DNA of 64,000 bases. Origin: an uncultured Anaerococcus sp. GTDB taxonomy: Bacteria; Bacillota; Clostridia; Tissierellales; Peptoniphilaceae. Location: NCBI GenBank assembly GCA_900551095.1, contig URUJ01000005.1, positions 9,574-73,573 on the forward strand, written 5' to 3'. Positions 24,912-34,300 of this stretch are shown piece by piece. A program made the translations under genes and the position numbers. A model generated the notes under the pieces. The model saw only the letters and a program-made list of their open reading frames with translations. It made no database searches and was not told the DNA's origin. Position 1 is the stretch's first letter, and every line of letters starts with the position of its first letter.

Positions 24912-25754
24912 ATGGCAAGAATAATAGAAAAAACAAATTTGAACGATACCACTATCAAATTTGTCGTAGAAGCTGAAGAGATTGCAAAAAAAGCTCTGCC
25001 AGGCCAATTTATTATCCTAAGACTTGATGAAAAAGGCGAAAGAGTGCCATTTACCATTTCAGGAACTGATGGAGAAAACGTTACAATTATAGTCCAGGTT
25101 GTTGGCGGTACAACTATGAGAATGAATTCTCTAAAGGCTGGCGACGGATTTTTAGATTTTGTAGGTCCTTTGGGTAAACCTACAGAACTTGACAATCTTA
25201 AAGGCAAAAATGTCTGCGTGATTGGCGGCGGTCTTGGTACTGCAATAGCCTTCCCACAAGCCAAATACCTTCACAATATCGGTGCTAATGTCGATGTTAT
25301 AATGGGTTTTAAAAACAAAGATATAATTATACTTGAAGATGAACTTAAAAATTGTTCAGATAATTTATACATAACTACAGATGATGGTTCTTATGGTAGA
25401 CAAGGTTTTGTTACCCAAGTCCTTGAAGATTTGATAAAAGATGGCAAGAAATACGACCACGTCCTAACAATTGGACCTGCTATTATGATGAAAAATGTGG
25501 TAAATATTACAAAACCTCTTGATATTCCAACAACTGTTTCCATGAACTCAATCATGGTTGATGGTACTGGTATGTGTGGATGTTGTAGACTAACTGTTGG
25601 TGGCCAGATGAAATTTGCCTGTGTTGACGGACCAGATTTTGATGGTTTCCTTATAGATTTTGATGAGGCTATGAATAGGTCAAGAAATTATGCCACCGAA
25701 GAAAGAGAGCACATTTGTAACTTAACTGGGGAGGTCAGAAATGGCAAAATTTAA
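24912..25754 (+). CDS. nfnA: NfnA-type ferredoxin-NADP reductase small subunit (FAD/NAD- and 2Fe-2S-binding)
   Basis: 280 residues. It has an FNR-like FAD domain (VPFTISGTDGENVTIIVQ), an NAD-binding domain (CVIGGGLGTAIAFPQA) and a C-terminal cysteine cluster (GTGMCGCCRLTVGG...FACVDGPDFDG) for a 2Fe-2S centre. It is the partner of the GltD-like large subunit encoded next; together they form NADH-dependent reduced ferredoxin:NADP+ oxidoreductase (electron-bifurcating transhydrogenase) or the closely related sulfide dehydrogenase. The start follows AAAGGAGGAAGT. The 3' end overlaps nfnB by 14 bases. Confidence 0.9.
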   Translation: MARIIEKTNLNDTTIKFVVEAEEIAKKALPGQFIILRLDEKGERVPFTISGTDGENVTIIVQVVGGTTMRMNSLKAGDGFLDFVGPLGKPTELDNLKGKNVCVIGGGLGTAIAFPQAKYLHNIGANVDVIMGFKNKDIIILEDELKNCSDNLYITTDDGSYGRQGFVTQVLEDLIKDGKKYDHVLTIGPAIMMKNVVNITKPLDIPTTVSMNSIMVDGTGMCGCCRLTVGGQMKFACVDGPDFDGFLIDFDEAMNRSRNYATEEREHICNLTGEVRNGKI

Positions 25755-27135
25755 TATGGCTAACGAAAAAGTAAAGATGCCTGAACAAGATCCTAATGTT
25801 AGAAATAAAAATTTTGAGGAAGTGGCAACAGGCTATACAGCAGAAATGGCGCTTGAAGAAGCAACCAGATGTATCCATTGCAAAAATCAACCTTGTGTAG
25901 AAGGATGTCCAGTTTCTGTAAAAATCCCAGAATTTATTCAGTTTATAGTTGATGGAGACCTTGATAAGGCCTACGATAAAATCGCTGAAACCAACAACCT
26001 TCCAGCCATCTGCGGTAGAGTTTGTCCACAAGAAAACCAATGTGAGGGCAATTGCACAAGAGGAATCAAGGGCGAACCTGTTGGTATTGGTAGGCTTGAA
26101 AGATTTGTAGCAGACTATCACAACAACAAAAAATACACAAAACCAGTTGAAGTTTATGCAAACAAAGAAAAGGTAGCTGTAGTTGGCGCAGGTCCTTCAG
26201 GCTTAACAGCTGCAGCAGACCTTGCAAAGCTTGGCTACAAGGTAACTCTTTATGATGCCTTCCACATAGCAGGCGGAGTTTTGATGTATGGTATTCCTGA
26301 ATTTAGACTTCCTAAAAAGCTTGTAAATACTGAGCTTAAAAACGTAATAGGTCTTGGAGTGAAACTTAAAACCAATACTATAATCGGTAGGACTCTCTCA
26401 ATAGAAGACCTATATGACGAAGGCTTTGAAGCAATTTATATAGCAAGCGGTGCAGGCTTACCAAAGTTTTTGGGTATTCCTGGTGAAAACCTAAATGGAG
26501 TCTATTCAGCAAACGAATTTTTAACTCGTATGAACCTAATGAAAGCCTATAAATTTCCAAAATACGACACACCAGTCCACGTAGGAAAAAAAGTATGTGT
26601 AGTTGGCGGCGGTAACGTAGCTATGGATGCAGCTAGATCTGCAAAAAGGTTAGGTGCTGATGTAACTGTCGTTTATCGTAGGAGTTTTGAAGAAATGCCA
26701 GCTAGGGCTGAAGAAAGCCACCACGCCATGGAAGAAGGAATCAATTTTATGAACCTTCATAACCCAGTAGAAATAATCGGAGAAAATGGTTGGGTAAAAA
26801 AAGTCAAGGTCGAAAAAATGGAACTTGGTGAACCAGACGCATCTGGCAGAAGGCGTCCAGTAGCGACAGGCAAATATGAAACCGTTGAATTCGAATCAGT
26901 AATAGTATCAATCGGCCAATCACCAAATCCATTAATTAAACACACTAACCCAGACATCAAAACCGAATCTTGGGGAGGAATAATAATAGATGATACAACC
27001 ATGACCAGCAAGGATGGAGTTTTTGCAGGAGGAGACGCTGTAAGTGGCGCAGCTACAGTAATTCTTGCCATGGGAGCAGGCAAAAAAGCTGCAGCAAATA
27101 TTGATAAATATATAAGAAATAAAAACGATAAGTAA
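25741..27135 (+). CDS. nfnB: NfnB-type glutamate synthase small-subunit-like oxidoreductase
   Basis: 464 residues. The N-terminal ferredoxin-like domain has the cysteine clusters CIHCKNQPCVEGCPV and CGRVCPQENQCEGNC for 4Fe-4S centres. Two dinucleotide-binding sites follow (VAVVGAGPSGLTAAADL near residue 143; VCVVGGGNVAMDAARS near residue 285), with a final GGDAVSGAATVILAMGAGKKAA FAD motif. With NfnA it balances ferredoxin, NADH and NADPH pools. No glutamate synthase large subunit is nearby, favouring the Nfn assignment over GltD. Confidence 0.92.
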   Translation: MAKFNMANEKVKMPEQDPNVRNKNFEEVATGYTAEMALEEATRCIHCKNQPCVEGCPVSVKIPEFIQFIVDGDLDKAYDKIAETNNLPAICGRVCPQENQCEGNCTRGIKGEPVGIGRLERFVADYHNNKKYTKPVEVYANKEKVAVVGAGPSGLTAAADLAKLGYKVTLYDAFHIAGGVLMYGIPEFRLPKKLVNTELKNVIGLGVKLKTNTIIGRTLSIEDLYDEGFEAIYIASGAGLPKFLGIPGENLNGVYSANEFLTRMNLMKAYKFPKYDTPVHVGKKVCVVGGGNVAMDAARSAKRLGADVTVVYRRSFEEMPARAEESHHAMEEGINFMNLHNPVEIIGENGWVKKVKVEKMELGEPDASGRRRPVATGKYETVEFESVIVSIGQSPNPLIKHTNPDIKTESWGGIIIDDTTMTSKDGVFAGGDAVSGAATVILAMGAGKKAAANIDKYIRNKNDK

Positions 27136-27141
27136 AACTAG

Positions 27142-27164
27142 GCCAGGATTTTCCTGGCTTTTTT
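27142..27164 (+). terminator. Terminator after nfnAB
   Basis: Stem GCCAGGA/TCCTGGC (27142-27148 with 27152-27158, loop TTT), followed by TTTTTT. Confidence 0.9.
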
Positions 27165-27219
27165 GCTTAAAAAATATTTAGGCCTTCATTTGGGTATAAG
27201 TAAATAAAAGGAGAACAAT

Positions 27220-27762
27220 ATGAAAATAGGAATTTTAGTAGGATCTCTGAGAAAGGGATCATTTAACAAAAAACTTGCAGAAATATCAAAAAATATTATT
27301 AACGAAGGAAACCAGGCAGAAATTGTAGATATCTCCTACCTTCCTTTCTATAACCAAGATGATGACAGAGAAAATCCTAGAGAAGAATACACAAAAATAA
27401 GAGAAGAGCTTAGAAAATACGATGCCTATCTCTTCTTTACTCCAGAATATAACCGCTCCCTTGCCCCAGCCCTAAAAAACGTAATCGACATAGGAATCCG
27501 TGATCCCAAGGGCAACCTCTGGGACGGCAAAGTTGCAGCAGTATTTTCTGCATCAATGGGTACATCAGGCGGGGCTATGGGTAACCATTCCCTAAGGGAA
27601 AGCTTTACCTATGTAAACCTAATAACTATGAACCAACCAGAAGTCTACATAGCATCAATCCACACCCTTTTTGATGAAAAAGGAGATCTAGCGGCAGATA
27701 CAAGAACCTTCCTAGAAGATTCTACCAGAGCCTTTGTGGACTTTGCTAAAAAACACTCATAA
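27220..27762 (+). CDS. NADPH-dependent FMN reductase family protein
   Basis: 180 residues with the flavodoxin-like FMN-binding start ILVGSLRKGSFNKKLAEI and the family motif FFTPEYNRSLAPALKNVIDIG, followed by KVAAVFSASMGTSGGAMGNHSLR. It resembles chromate, azo or quinone reductases (YieF/ArsH-like). It would reduce FMN, quinones or xenobiotics with NAD(P)H. AAAAGGAGAACAAT precedes the start. Monocistronic, with a terminator that also serves the convergent aldo/keto reductase gene. Confidence 0.9.
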   Translation: MKIGILVGSLRKGSFNKKLAEISKNIINEGNQAEIVDISYLPFYNQDDDRENPREEYTKIREELRKYDAYLFFTPEYNRSLAPALKNVIDIGIRDPKGNLWDGKVAAVFSASMGTSGGAMGNHSLRESFTYVNLITMNQPEVYIASIHTLFDEKGDLAADTRTFLEDSTRAFVDFAKKHS

Positions 27763-27807
27763 AAAAAACCAAGGTCAATCTCAATAGATTTAGACCTTGT
27801 TTTTTTT
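27762..27807. terminator. Bidirectional terminator
   Basis: Stem CAAGGTC/GACCTTG (27770-27776 with 27793-27799), inner TCT/AGA pairing, A run before and T run after, between the convergent FMN reductase and aldo/keto reductase genes. Confidence 0.88.
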
Positions 27808-27826
27808 GTTTTACTTATTTTTTAAT

Positions 27827-28663
27827 CTATCCTCTTCTGATCTGGTCAAGCCAATCCTTGTTTGCTGGGTCATTTGAAAACCTAGTATTTTTATCAAGAC
27901 TTGTTAAGGCGTGCATATCTTCTTCTTTTAAATCAAAGTCAAAAAGAGAAATATTTTCTTTAATTCTATTAGGATTTGTTGACTTAACAAGAACCATAGT
28001 TCCCCTTTCTATGTTCCATTTTAAAGCAATTTGAGCAGGAGTTTTACCGTACTTATCCCCTATGTCTTTTAAGATTTCTTCATCAAGTAAGTTTGACTTA
28101 CCCTGAGAAAGTGGTCCCCAGGCTTGATGGAGGATGTTATTTTCTTTTAGAAACTCGCAAGTTTTCCTATCTTGAAGATATAAGTGACTTTCTAGTTGGT
28201 CTAAAACTGGCTTTTCTCCAATATTTACAAGCTCTGTCATCTGATCTATGGTAAAATTACAAACTCCTAAGGATTTTACTAGCCCCTGGTCTTTATAATC
28301 GCAAAAAACCTTCCAAGCCTTGTCAAAATCTTTGCCATACCAATGAAGCAAAATTATATCAATATAGCCAAGGTCAAGGTCTGCTAGGGATTCATCTAAG
28401 CTTTTTTTACAAGCATCAGTATCAAAAGAAGATGGCCATACCTTTGTTGCGACTTTAAAGTCTTCTCTTTTAAGACCTGCCTGGTTTAGATATTTTCCTA
28501 AAATCTTTTCATTTTCGTAATATTTGGCTGTATCAAAATACCTATAACCCTTATCTACCGCCTCTCCTATAGCAACTTCCATATCACTTTCTTCTGTGAT
28601 CTTATAGGTCCCAAATCCTAGGGCAGGGACTTTTATACCATTATTTAACTTAAAATATTTCAT
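27827..28663 (-). CDS. Aldo/keto reductase
   Basis: 278 residues of the AKR TIM-barrel family (AKR5-like, 2,5-diketo-D-gluconate reductase group). Catalytic tetrad positions are visible: Asp and Tyr in YFDTAKYYENEKILG, Lys in VATKVWPS and His in IILLHWYGK. The NADPH-binding tail includes LVKSTNPNRIKENI. It reduces aldehydes or ketones; the natural substrate is unknown. It starts nine bases after the CBS/HlyC gene stop and is probably co-transcribed with it. Confidence 0.92.
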   Translation of the reverse strand: MKYFKLNNGIKVPALGFGTYKITEESDMEVAIGEAVDKGYRYFDTAKYYENEKILGKYLNQAGLKREDFKVATKVWPSSFDTDACKKSLDESLADLDLGYIDIILLHWYGKDFDKAWKVFCDYKDQGLVKSLGVCNFTIDQMTELVNIGEKPVLDQLESHLYLQDRKTCEFLKENNILHQAWGPLSQGKSNLLDEEILKDIGDKYGKTPAQIALKWNIERGTMVLVKSTNPNRIKENISLFDFDLKEEDMHALTSLDKNTRFSNDPANKDWLDQIRRG

Positions 28664-28672
28664 AATACCTCT

Positions 28673-30025
28673 TTAAGATTTCATTTTTTTATAGATTTTC
28701 TTAGCTTCATCTTGCTCTTCTTCTACAATCTTTATCGATGCCCTATCAATTGTCCTATTTGTTACAGATAAGATAGTGAAGACACATCCACAAACTTTTA
28801 CCCTCAATTGGTCTTTATTATTATCTTCTGGAATAAACTCAAGGTTTTCAATAATAAGGCCAGATATTGTCTCGTGATTATTAGAAAATAAAAATGTGCC
28901 TATCTCACTATTTACATCATCAATATCCATAGATCCTTCAACAATGTATTCCTTATCAGATATTTTCTTAATTAGAGTCTCAGCTCTATCATACTCATCC
29001 TCTATTTCTCCAACAATTTCTTCAACAATATCCTCCATGGTCACCATGCCTGATAAACCACCATATTCATCAATTAGAATTGCCATATAATTTTGCATCT
29101 CCTGAAACTCCTTAAGCAAGATATCTATCTTTTTAGTTTCAGGTACAAAATATGCTTCTTTGATACAATTATCAAGGTTTATAAATTTATAATCATTAGC
29201 AGCATATTCTTTAAACAAATCCTTCACATTGACAACACCTAGAATTTTATCTTGATTTTCCCTAAAAACTGGAATCCTTGAATAACCTTGATTAAGAATC
29301 TCATCAATTTTTGATTCGTCAAATTCATCATAGTCTATCATATAAATAGATGTTCTAGGAGTCATTATTTCCTCAGCCAGCGTGTCATCAAACTCCATAA
29401 TATTGACTATCATCTCTTCACCGCTAGTATTTATAACTCCTTGTTGACTAGATACTCTAATATAACTTTTTAGTTCTTCTTCAGATATTTTTTCTTCAAC
29501 TTCTTCAGAATAATTTCCTGTAAGCTTTAAAACTCCTACAGTTGATAAAGACAAAAGTTTGACAAATGGATTAAATATCTTAGAGCTAAAGTCTATAACC
29601 TTGGCTGATGAAAGAGCCACCTTCTCCGAATTGCCAAGTGCAATTCTCTTTGGCAAGAGTTCACCAAAAACAAGTGTGATATAAGATAATATTATAGTAA
29701 TAAGAATAAAGGATATGGTATCCCCGTACGGTATACTATATTTTGCAAGAAACTCCCCTATTGGCTTAGAAAAGCTAGTTGCAGCAGATCCAGATGAGAA
29801 AAATCCTGCAAGGGTAATAGCAACCTGTATAGTTGATAAAAACCTCGTTTGATCTTTAGATACATCCAAAAGTATCTCCGCTCTCTTATCACCATTTTCA
29901 CTTAATTCCTTAATTTTATTTGAATTTGCCGATACCATCGCCATTTCAGCCGATGCAAAAAAAGCATTAACAGCTGTAAGTGCTACTATAAGTAAGATAT
30001 TCGGCCATAAACTGCCGTCTTCCAT
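28673..30025 (-). CDS. CNNM/CorC-type membrane protein (DUF21, CBS pair, HlyC domain)
   Basis: 450 residues. An N-terminal DUF21 domain with four helices (NAFFASAEMAMVSANSNKI is typical) is followed by a CBS pair (EEIMTPRTSIYMIDYDEF and YMAILIDEYGGLSGMVTMED) and a C-terminal CorC/HlyC domain. These proteins are usually named hemolysin-like but are related to Mg2+ export/homeostasis proteins (MpfA, CNNM). A cation-handling role is more likely than toxin activity. It diverges from the SDR gene. Confidence 0.9.
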   Translation of the reverse strand: MEDGSLWPNILLIVALTAVNAFFASAEMAMVSANSNKIKELSENGDKRAEILLDVSKDQTRFLSTIQVAITLAGFFSSGSAATSFSKPIGEFLAKYSIPYGDTISFILITIILSYITLVFGELLPKRIALGNSEKVALSSAKVIDFSSKIFNPFVKLLSLSTVGVLKLTGNYSEEVEEKISEEELKSYIRVSSQQGVINTSGEEMIVNIMEFDDTLAEEIMTPRTSIYMIDYDEFDESKIDEILNQGYSRIPVFRENQDKILGVVNVKDLFKEYAANDYKFINLDNCIKEAYFVPETKKIDILLKEFQEMQNYMAILIDEYGGLSGMVTMEDIVEEIVGEIEDEYDRAETLIKKISDKEYIVEGSMDIDDVNSEIGTFLFSNNHETISGLIIENLEFIPEDNNKDQLRVKVCGCVFTILSVTNRTIDRASIKIVEEEQDEAKKIYKKMKS

Positions 30026-30078
30026 TTTTCCTCCTAAAGTAATTGTTTACTATTATTTATACCCTATTTTGATAAATA

Positions 30079-30087
30079 TGTTATAAT
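30079..30087 (+). promoter_or_regulatory. Extended -10 promoter directly abutting the SDR start codon
   Basis: TGTTATAAT ends seven bases before the ATG at 30094, so the transcript should start at or next to the A of the start codon. No ribosome site is present. This predicts a leaderless mRNA. Confidence 0.6.
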
Positions 30088-30093
30088 AATCTT

Positions 30094-30822
30094 ATGAAAA
30101 CAGCATTAATAACTGGCTCTTCTAGGGGAATCGGGGCGGCTATCGCTAGGAGACTTGCCAAATCTTATAAAATCGTAATAAATTATAATAAATCAAAGGA
30201 GCCTGCCCTCGCTCTTTTAGAAGAATTAAGACAAATTAATCCAAATGTGATCGCAGTTAAGGCCGAACTTTCCAAAGAAGCGGAGGTTGACTATCTATTT
30301 AAAACTGCTGAAGCTAATTTTGGCCATGTTGATATTTTGGTAAACAATGCCGGTCGTTCCTATCTAGGCCTTATTCAAGATATGGACTTTGAAAAATGGC
30401 AGGAAATTATAAATACTAATCTAAACTCAGTTTTCCTTGCCACAAAAAGGGCCCTTGAGCCAATGATAAGTCAAAAATCTGGTGTAATTATAAATATTTC
30501 TTCAATTTGGGGAAAGGAGGGCGCAGCTTTAGAAGCGGCCTATTCTGCAAGTAAGGGTGCTGTTAACGCCTTTACCAAGGCCCTATCAAAAGAACTTGCT
30601 CCATCAAATATCAGGGTAAATGCCATAGCTCCTGGAGTTGTCCTTACAGATATGATGAAAAATAATTATAGCGAAAGGGAGCTTGATCTCATAAGAGAAG
30701 ACATCGGATTGGGCCGCTTTGCAGATCCAAAAGAAATAGCCAACTTAGTTTCTTTTTTAATCTCAGATGAGGCTTCTTATATAACAGGGTCAATAATAGA
30801 TATTAATGGCGGATTTCATTAG
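30094..30822 (+). CDS. SDR-family oxidoreductase (3-oxoacyl-ACP reductase-like)
   Basis: 242 residues, classical short-chain dehydrogenase. NAD(P) binding is by TGSSRGIGAAIARRLA at residues 7-22 and NNAGRSY near residue 87; the catalytic triad is Ser in INISSIWG and Tyr/Lys in AYSASKGAVNAF; the C-terminus SYITGSIIDINGGFH is typical. The sequence resembles FabG, but the gene stands alone outside any fatty-acid cluster, so the physiological substrate is uncertain. No Shine-Dalgarno sequence precedes the ATG and the promoter -10 box is seven bases upstream. Confidence 0.9.
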   Translation: MKTALITGSSRGIGAAIARRLAKSYKIVINYNKSKEPALALLEELRQINPNVIAVKAELSKEAEVDYLFKTAEANFGHVDILVNNAGRSYLGLIQDMDFEKWQEIINTNLNSVFLATKRALEPMISQKSGVIINISSIWGKEGAALEAAYSASKGAVNAFTKALSKELAPSNIRVNAIAPGVVLTDMMKNNYSERELDLIREDIGLGRFADPKEIANLVSFLISDEASYITGSIIDINGGFH

Positions 30823-30833
30823 ATTTCCACAGA

Positions 30834-30895
30834 AAAACCCCTCCATCCGTATTCCGGATTTTGGGGTTCAGGTCGTTCCGATTTTTGGGGTTTTA
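30834..30895. terminator. Compound terminator with two competing 3' arms
   Basis: AAAACCCC at 30834-30841 can pair with GGGGTT at 30863-30868 (with an inner ATCCG/CGGAT stem) or with GGGGTTTT at 30887-30894, because the TTCCGATTTTGGGGTT-like half is repeated. The A run before and T run after allow use from both strands. Confidence 0.7.
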
Positions 30896-30944
30896 TTCAT
30901 AGAATGGCTTGTTTTTAGTTTTTTTATGTTTAATTAAGCATAGC

Positions 30945-31301
30945 TTAGTTTAAATTTTCTTTGATTAGACTATATAAAGTCGTATCTTTTTTGCCCTTGG
31001 GATTAAATTCTTCTTGCCAATTTTCAGCCTCGATTGCGTCTAGATACTCACACAAAAGCGCTCCAGATTCATAGACTATCCTATCTCCAATAATACTTTG
31101 ATCTACCGCACCCTTTTTTATAGTTGGGACAATTTCCTTAAAATCAACATCCTTAGTATTATCAAAGTATAATATCCCATAGTCATAGTCTAGTATTTTG
31201 CTTGCCTTTATAGAGACATAATTTGCGGCCCCTTCCATTGTTTCTTCAAAAATCTCCGCTCTAATCTTCTCTTCATCTGTCTTTTCAAATCTTTCGTCCA
31301 T
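30945..31301 (-). CDS. Conserved-looking hypothetical protein, possible C-terminal metallopeptidase relic
   Basis: 118 residues, acidic, no signal or membrane segment. It starts five bases after addA, without a ribosome site. The N-terminal EETMEGAANYVSIKAS and later IIGDRIVYESGALLCEYLD look like the downstream glutamate helix and C-terminal helix of a zinc peptidase-like domain, but there is no HExxH. It could be the end of a longer ancestral protein kept as a small gene. Function unknown; co-transcription with the addAB operon is likely from spacing. Confidence 0.6.
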   Translation of the reverse strand: MDERFEKTDEEKIRAEIFEETMEGAANYVSIKASKILDYDYGILYFDNTKDVDFKEIVPTIKKGAVDQSIIGDRIVYESGALLCEYLDAIEAENWQEEFNPKGKKDTTLYSLIKENLN

Positions 31302-31306
31302 GACTT

Positions 31307-34300
31307 TTAAATAATCTGAAATTCTCTGAAATTATACCAGTAAATAAGAGACTTGCTGACTTTTTTTCCCAAAGCTTCTTCTATAGCTTCCTTGTAGATA
31401 GCAAGCTGGGTATCGTAAGCATTTTCTCTTTTTATCCTGTCAGTCTTAAAGTCTAACAGAATTATTTCATCTTCCTTTTCAAAAATCAGGTCAATCTGTC
31501 CGTTTACATAGTAACCGTCATAGGTCATTAGGAAGGATTCTTCGCTTCTTTTTGGGAGATTTTCTGAAATCAATTCTTTTATTAAAGGGTACTCATAAAA
31601 ATATAAAAATTTGTCAATTTCAATTATGCTTTTTATACCCTCATCAATAATTTTTTTATCTATCAAGCTAGCAATTTCTTTTTCAAGGTCTATTTTTGTG
31701 TAGCCTTTCATAGGAATTTTTTGGAAAACTTTGTGAATAAGGCTTCCCTTTTCTGTTGGGCTGTAGGTTTTTTCTTTTTCTAAAAAGCTCGGTTTCTTAA
31801 AGGAAATGTTACGAGAAAGGCCTTCTACATCAAAGGTTTCATAGCCTTCACTTTCTGCATTAAAGTCCTTAGCAAGCTCTGTTACAGATTTTTTAAGGCT
31901 CTTTCCTATATCATCTTTTCCTTGATAAGAAAATTCTAGGTGGTTTTTTATTTCTTCGTATATTTCTGGATTACTTTCTTCATTTAATAAATCCACTAAA
32001 CTTTCATCTTGCCTTGTCTCTAGTTCTTGTATTTCTTCTATAAAATCAAAACTTATTCTCTTATCAAAGTCGGATTCTTTTTTTATTCCTGTGAAAAATT
32101 CACTGGTGATATTGTCAAATGATAGGGCAGCTATGATCCATTCTAGGTGAGAATTTAAAGACAAATAGTTTTCATTTTTATAAACTTTTTCAAAAAGAGA
32201 CGACTCTTTATCAAAATTTCCAGTGATATACAGCCTTTCTTCGGCTCTTGTTAGTGCCACATAGAGGATTCTCATTTCTTCTTTTTTATCATCTTCTCTA
32301 GATTTTTCTATGATTAGCTTCCTATTTACATTTGGAATTTTTATCTTTTTTTCATAATCAGCTACATTTATTCCAATGCCTATTTTTTCATCAAAAATTA
32401 TCGGGGCAACTTGTTTGTTAAATCCCTTATCAGATCCAGCTAAAATAACAATTTTAAATTCTAACCCCTTGGATTTATGAACGGTCATTATCCTTACCAA
32501 ATCCTCGCCCTCAGCTAGGTCACGAGTTGGATTTATAGAATCCGACCTAGTTTGAAGAAGATTATTAAAAAAGCTAACAAAACCATATAAGCCATTATCA
32601 TTTTCCCTATCAAAATCAGCCATCAACTCAATTACAGAGTCGATATTATTTATTCTATCTTCAGCTAAATCTCTTGCTAGAAGAAAATCATATAGACCAG
32701 ATTTTTCAAAAAGATAATTAGCAAAATCATAAAGGTTTAATATAGCAAGTTTATCCTTTAAATCCTCTATCATATCCTTAAATTTTCTTATTTTTTCACC
32801 CAGTTCGTCGTCTTTATCATATTTCTCAAAGGCTTCATAAAATTTATAGGAATCGGACGACAGTTTTATCTTTGCCAAATCATCCTCATCTATATCAAAA
32901 ATCACCGACCTTAAAACCGACATCAAGACTATATCATCGTTGGGATTTGTAAGATACTTTAATAAATTTATGAAAAATCCAACTTCACTTGCCTGGGTTG
33001 AAACCTTGGATATATCATTAAAATATGGAATTTCAGCCTTTTTGAAGGCTTCTTCATACTTGTAAGACTCTGTTCCGTTTCTTAAAAGAATCGCTATATC
33101 CCTATACTCGTAGCCTTCATAAATTAATTCTTTTATTAACTTTGTAAGATAAATTTCCTCCTTAATAGGCTTGTCTAAGATTTTTACCCCTACTCTTGCA
33201 GAATCTTTAAGGTCATTTTCATCCTTGCCATAGTTTAATCTGTGTCCACCATTTTTATAGTCAATATCAGACATTTCCGCAGTCATTAGCCTATCAAAAA
33301 TATAGTTATTAAAATCCAGAATTAATTTATCGGTCCTAAAGTTTTCATTAAGGTTTATCCTCATTGAATCTTTGTCTTTTTCGTAGCTTTCAAGTTTATC
33401 TATAAATAAATCTGGTCTTGCCCTTCTAAAACCGTAAATTGACTGCTTAACATCACCTACAAAAAATAAGTTTGTCTCGCCTTTAAGTTTTTCTACGATA
33501 TAGTTTTGGATTTCGTTTGAGTCTTGATACTCATCAAAGAAAATATATTTATATTTGCTCCTTAATTTTTCTCTCGCAGTAGGATTATCGAGAAGCTTTA
33601 TAAATTCATGCTCCAAATCATTAAAATCTAGATAATCTTTGCTGGTTTTTTTCTTATCAAATGTCTCTATAAAATCTTTTGTAAGTTTGTAAATCTCATT
33701 AAAAAGCTGTCTTTCGCAAGTATTTATAAAGTTGGTTGCCTTGCTATCAGTATTTGTTACCAAACTTTCAATATCCTTAACAAGAGCCTTATAGTCATCT
33801 CTATTTGAATTTATTTCAGCCACCAGGTCTTCATCAGCAATTTCAGTCTTTATTTTTTTTGAAAAAGTAACATATTTTTTATTTCCCAAGGCATTAAGAA
33901 ATTTATCCCAAGAATTAATACTATTACGAATTTCAGCTAACATTTCATAATCGCTTGCAATTAAGTTTACCGCAGAAGCCGGAAGGGATGGATTTAATCT
34001 CACGCCAAGATTTTCTACAGATTTTAAAACTTGATCCATCTTATAAGAAATAAAGTCTTTGAAATAATCCAAACTTTCTCCCCTATCTCTGCTAGATTTT
34101 AGCCAATTAAGACCATCAATCATCCCTACTATTTTTTTATAAGTTAGAAGAATTATTTCTTTGGCATTATAATCTGACCTCTCAGAGGAAAAGTTTTGCA
34201 AAAAATATACAAAACCTTCGTTCATTTTCTCATATTCTTTGTCAAAAACTTCATCAATAGCTTCTGCCATGAAGATTTTGCCTGTGGAATCTGGCATCAC

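Noticed and set aside
25735..26121. 128-codon open frame opposite nfnB
   Set aside because: Cysteine-rich only because it mirrors the iron-sulfur motifs of nfnB.
28673..30025. Hemolysin toxin
   Set aside because: The DUF21-CBS-HlyC architecture belongs to metal-homeostasis proteins; the hemolysin name is historical.
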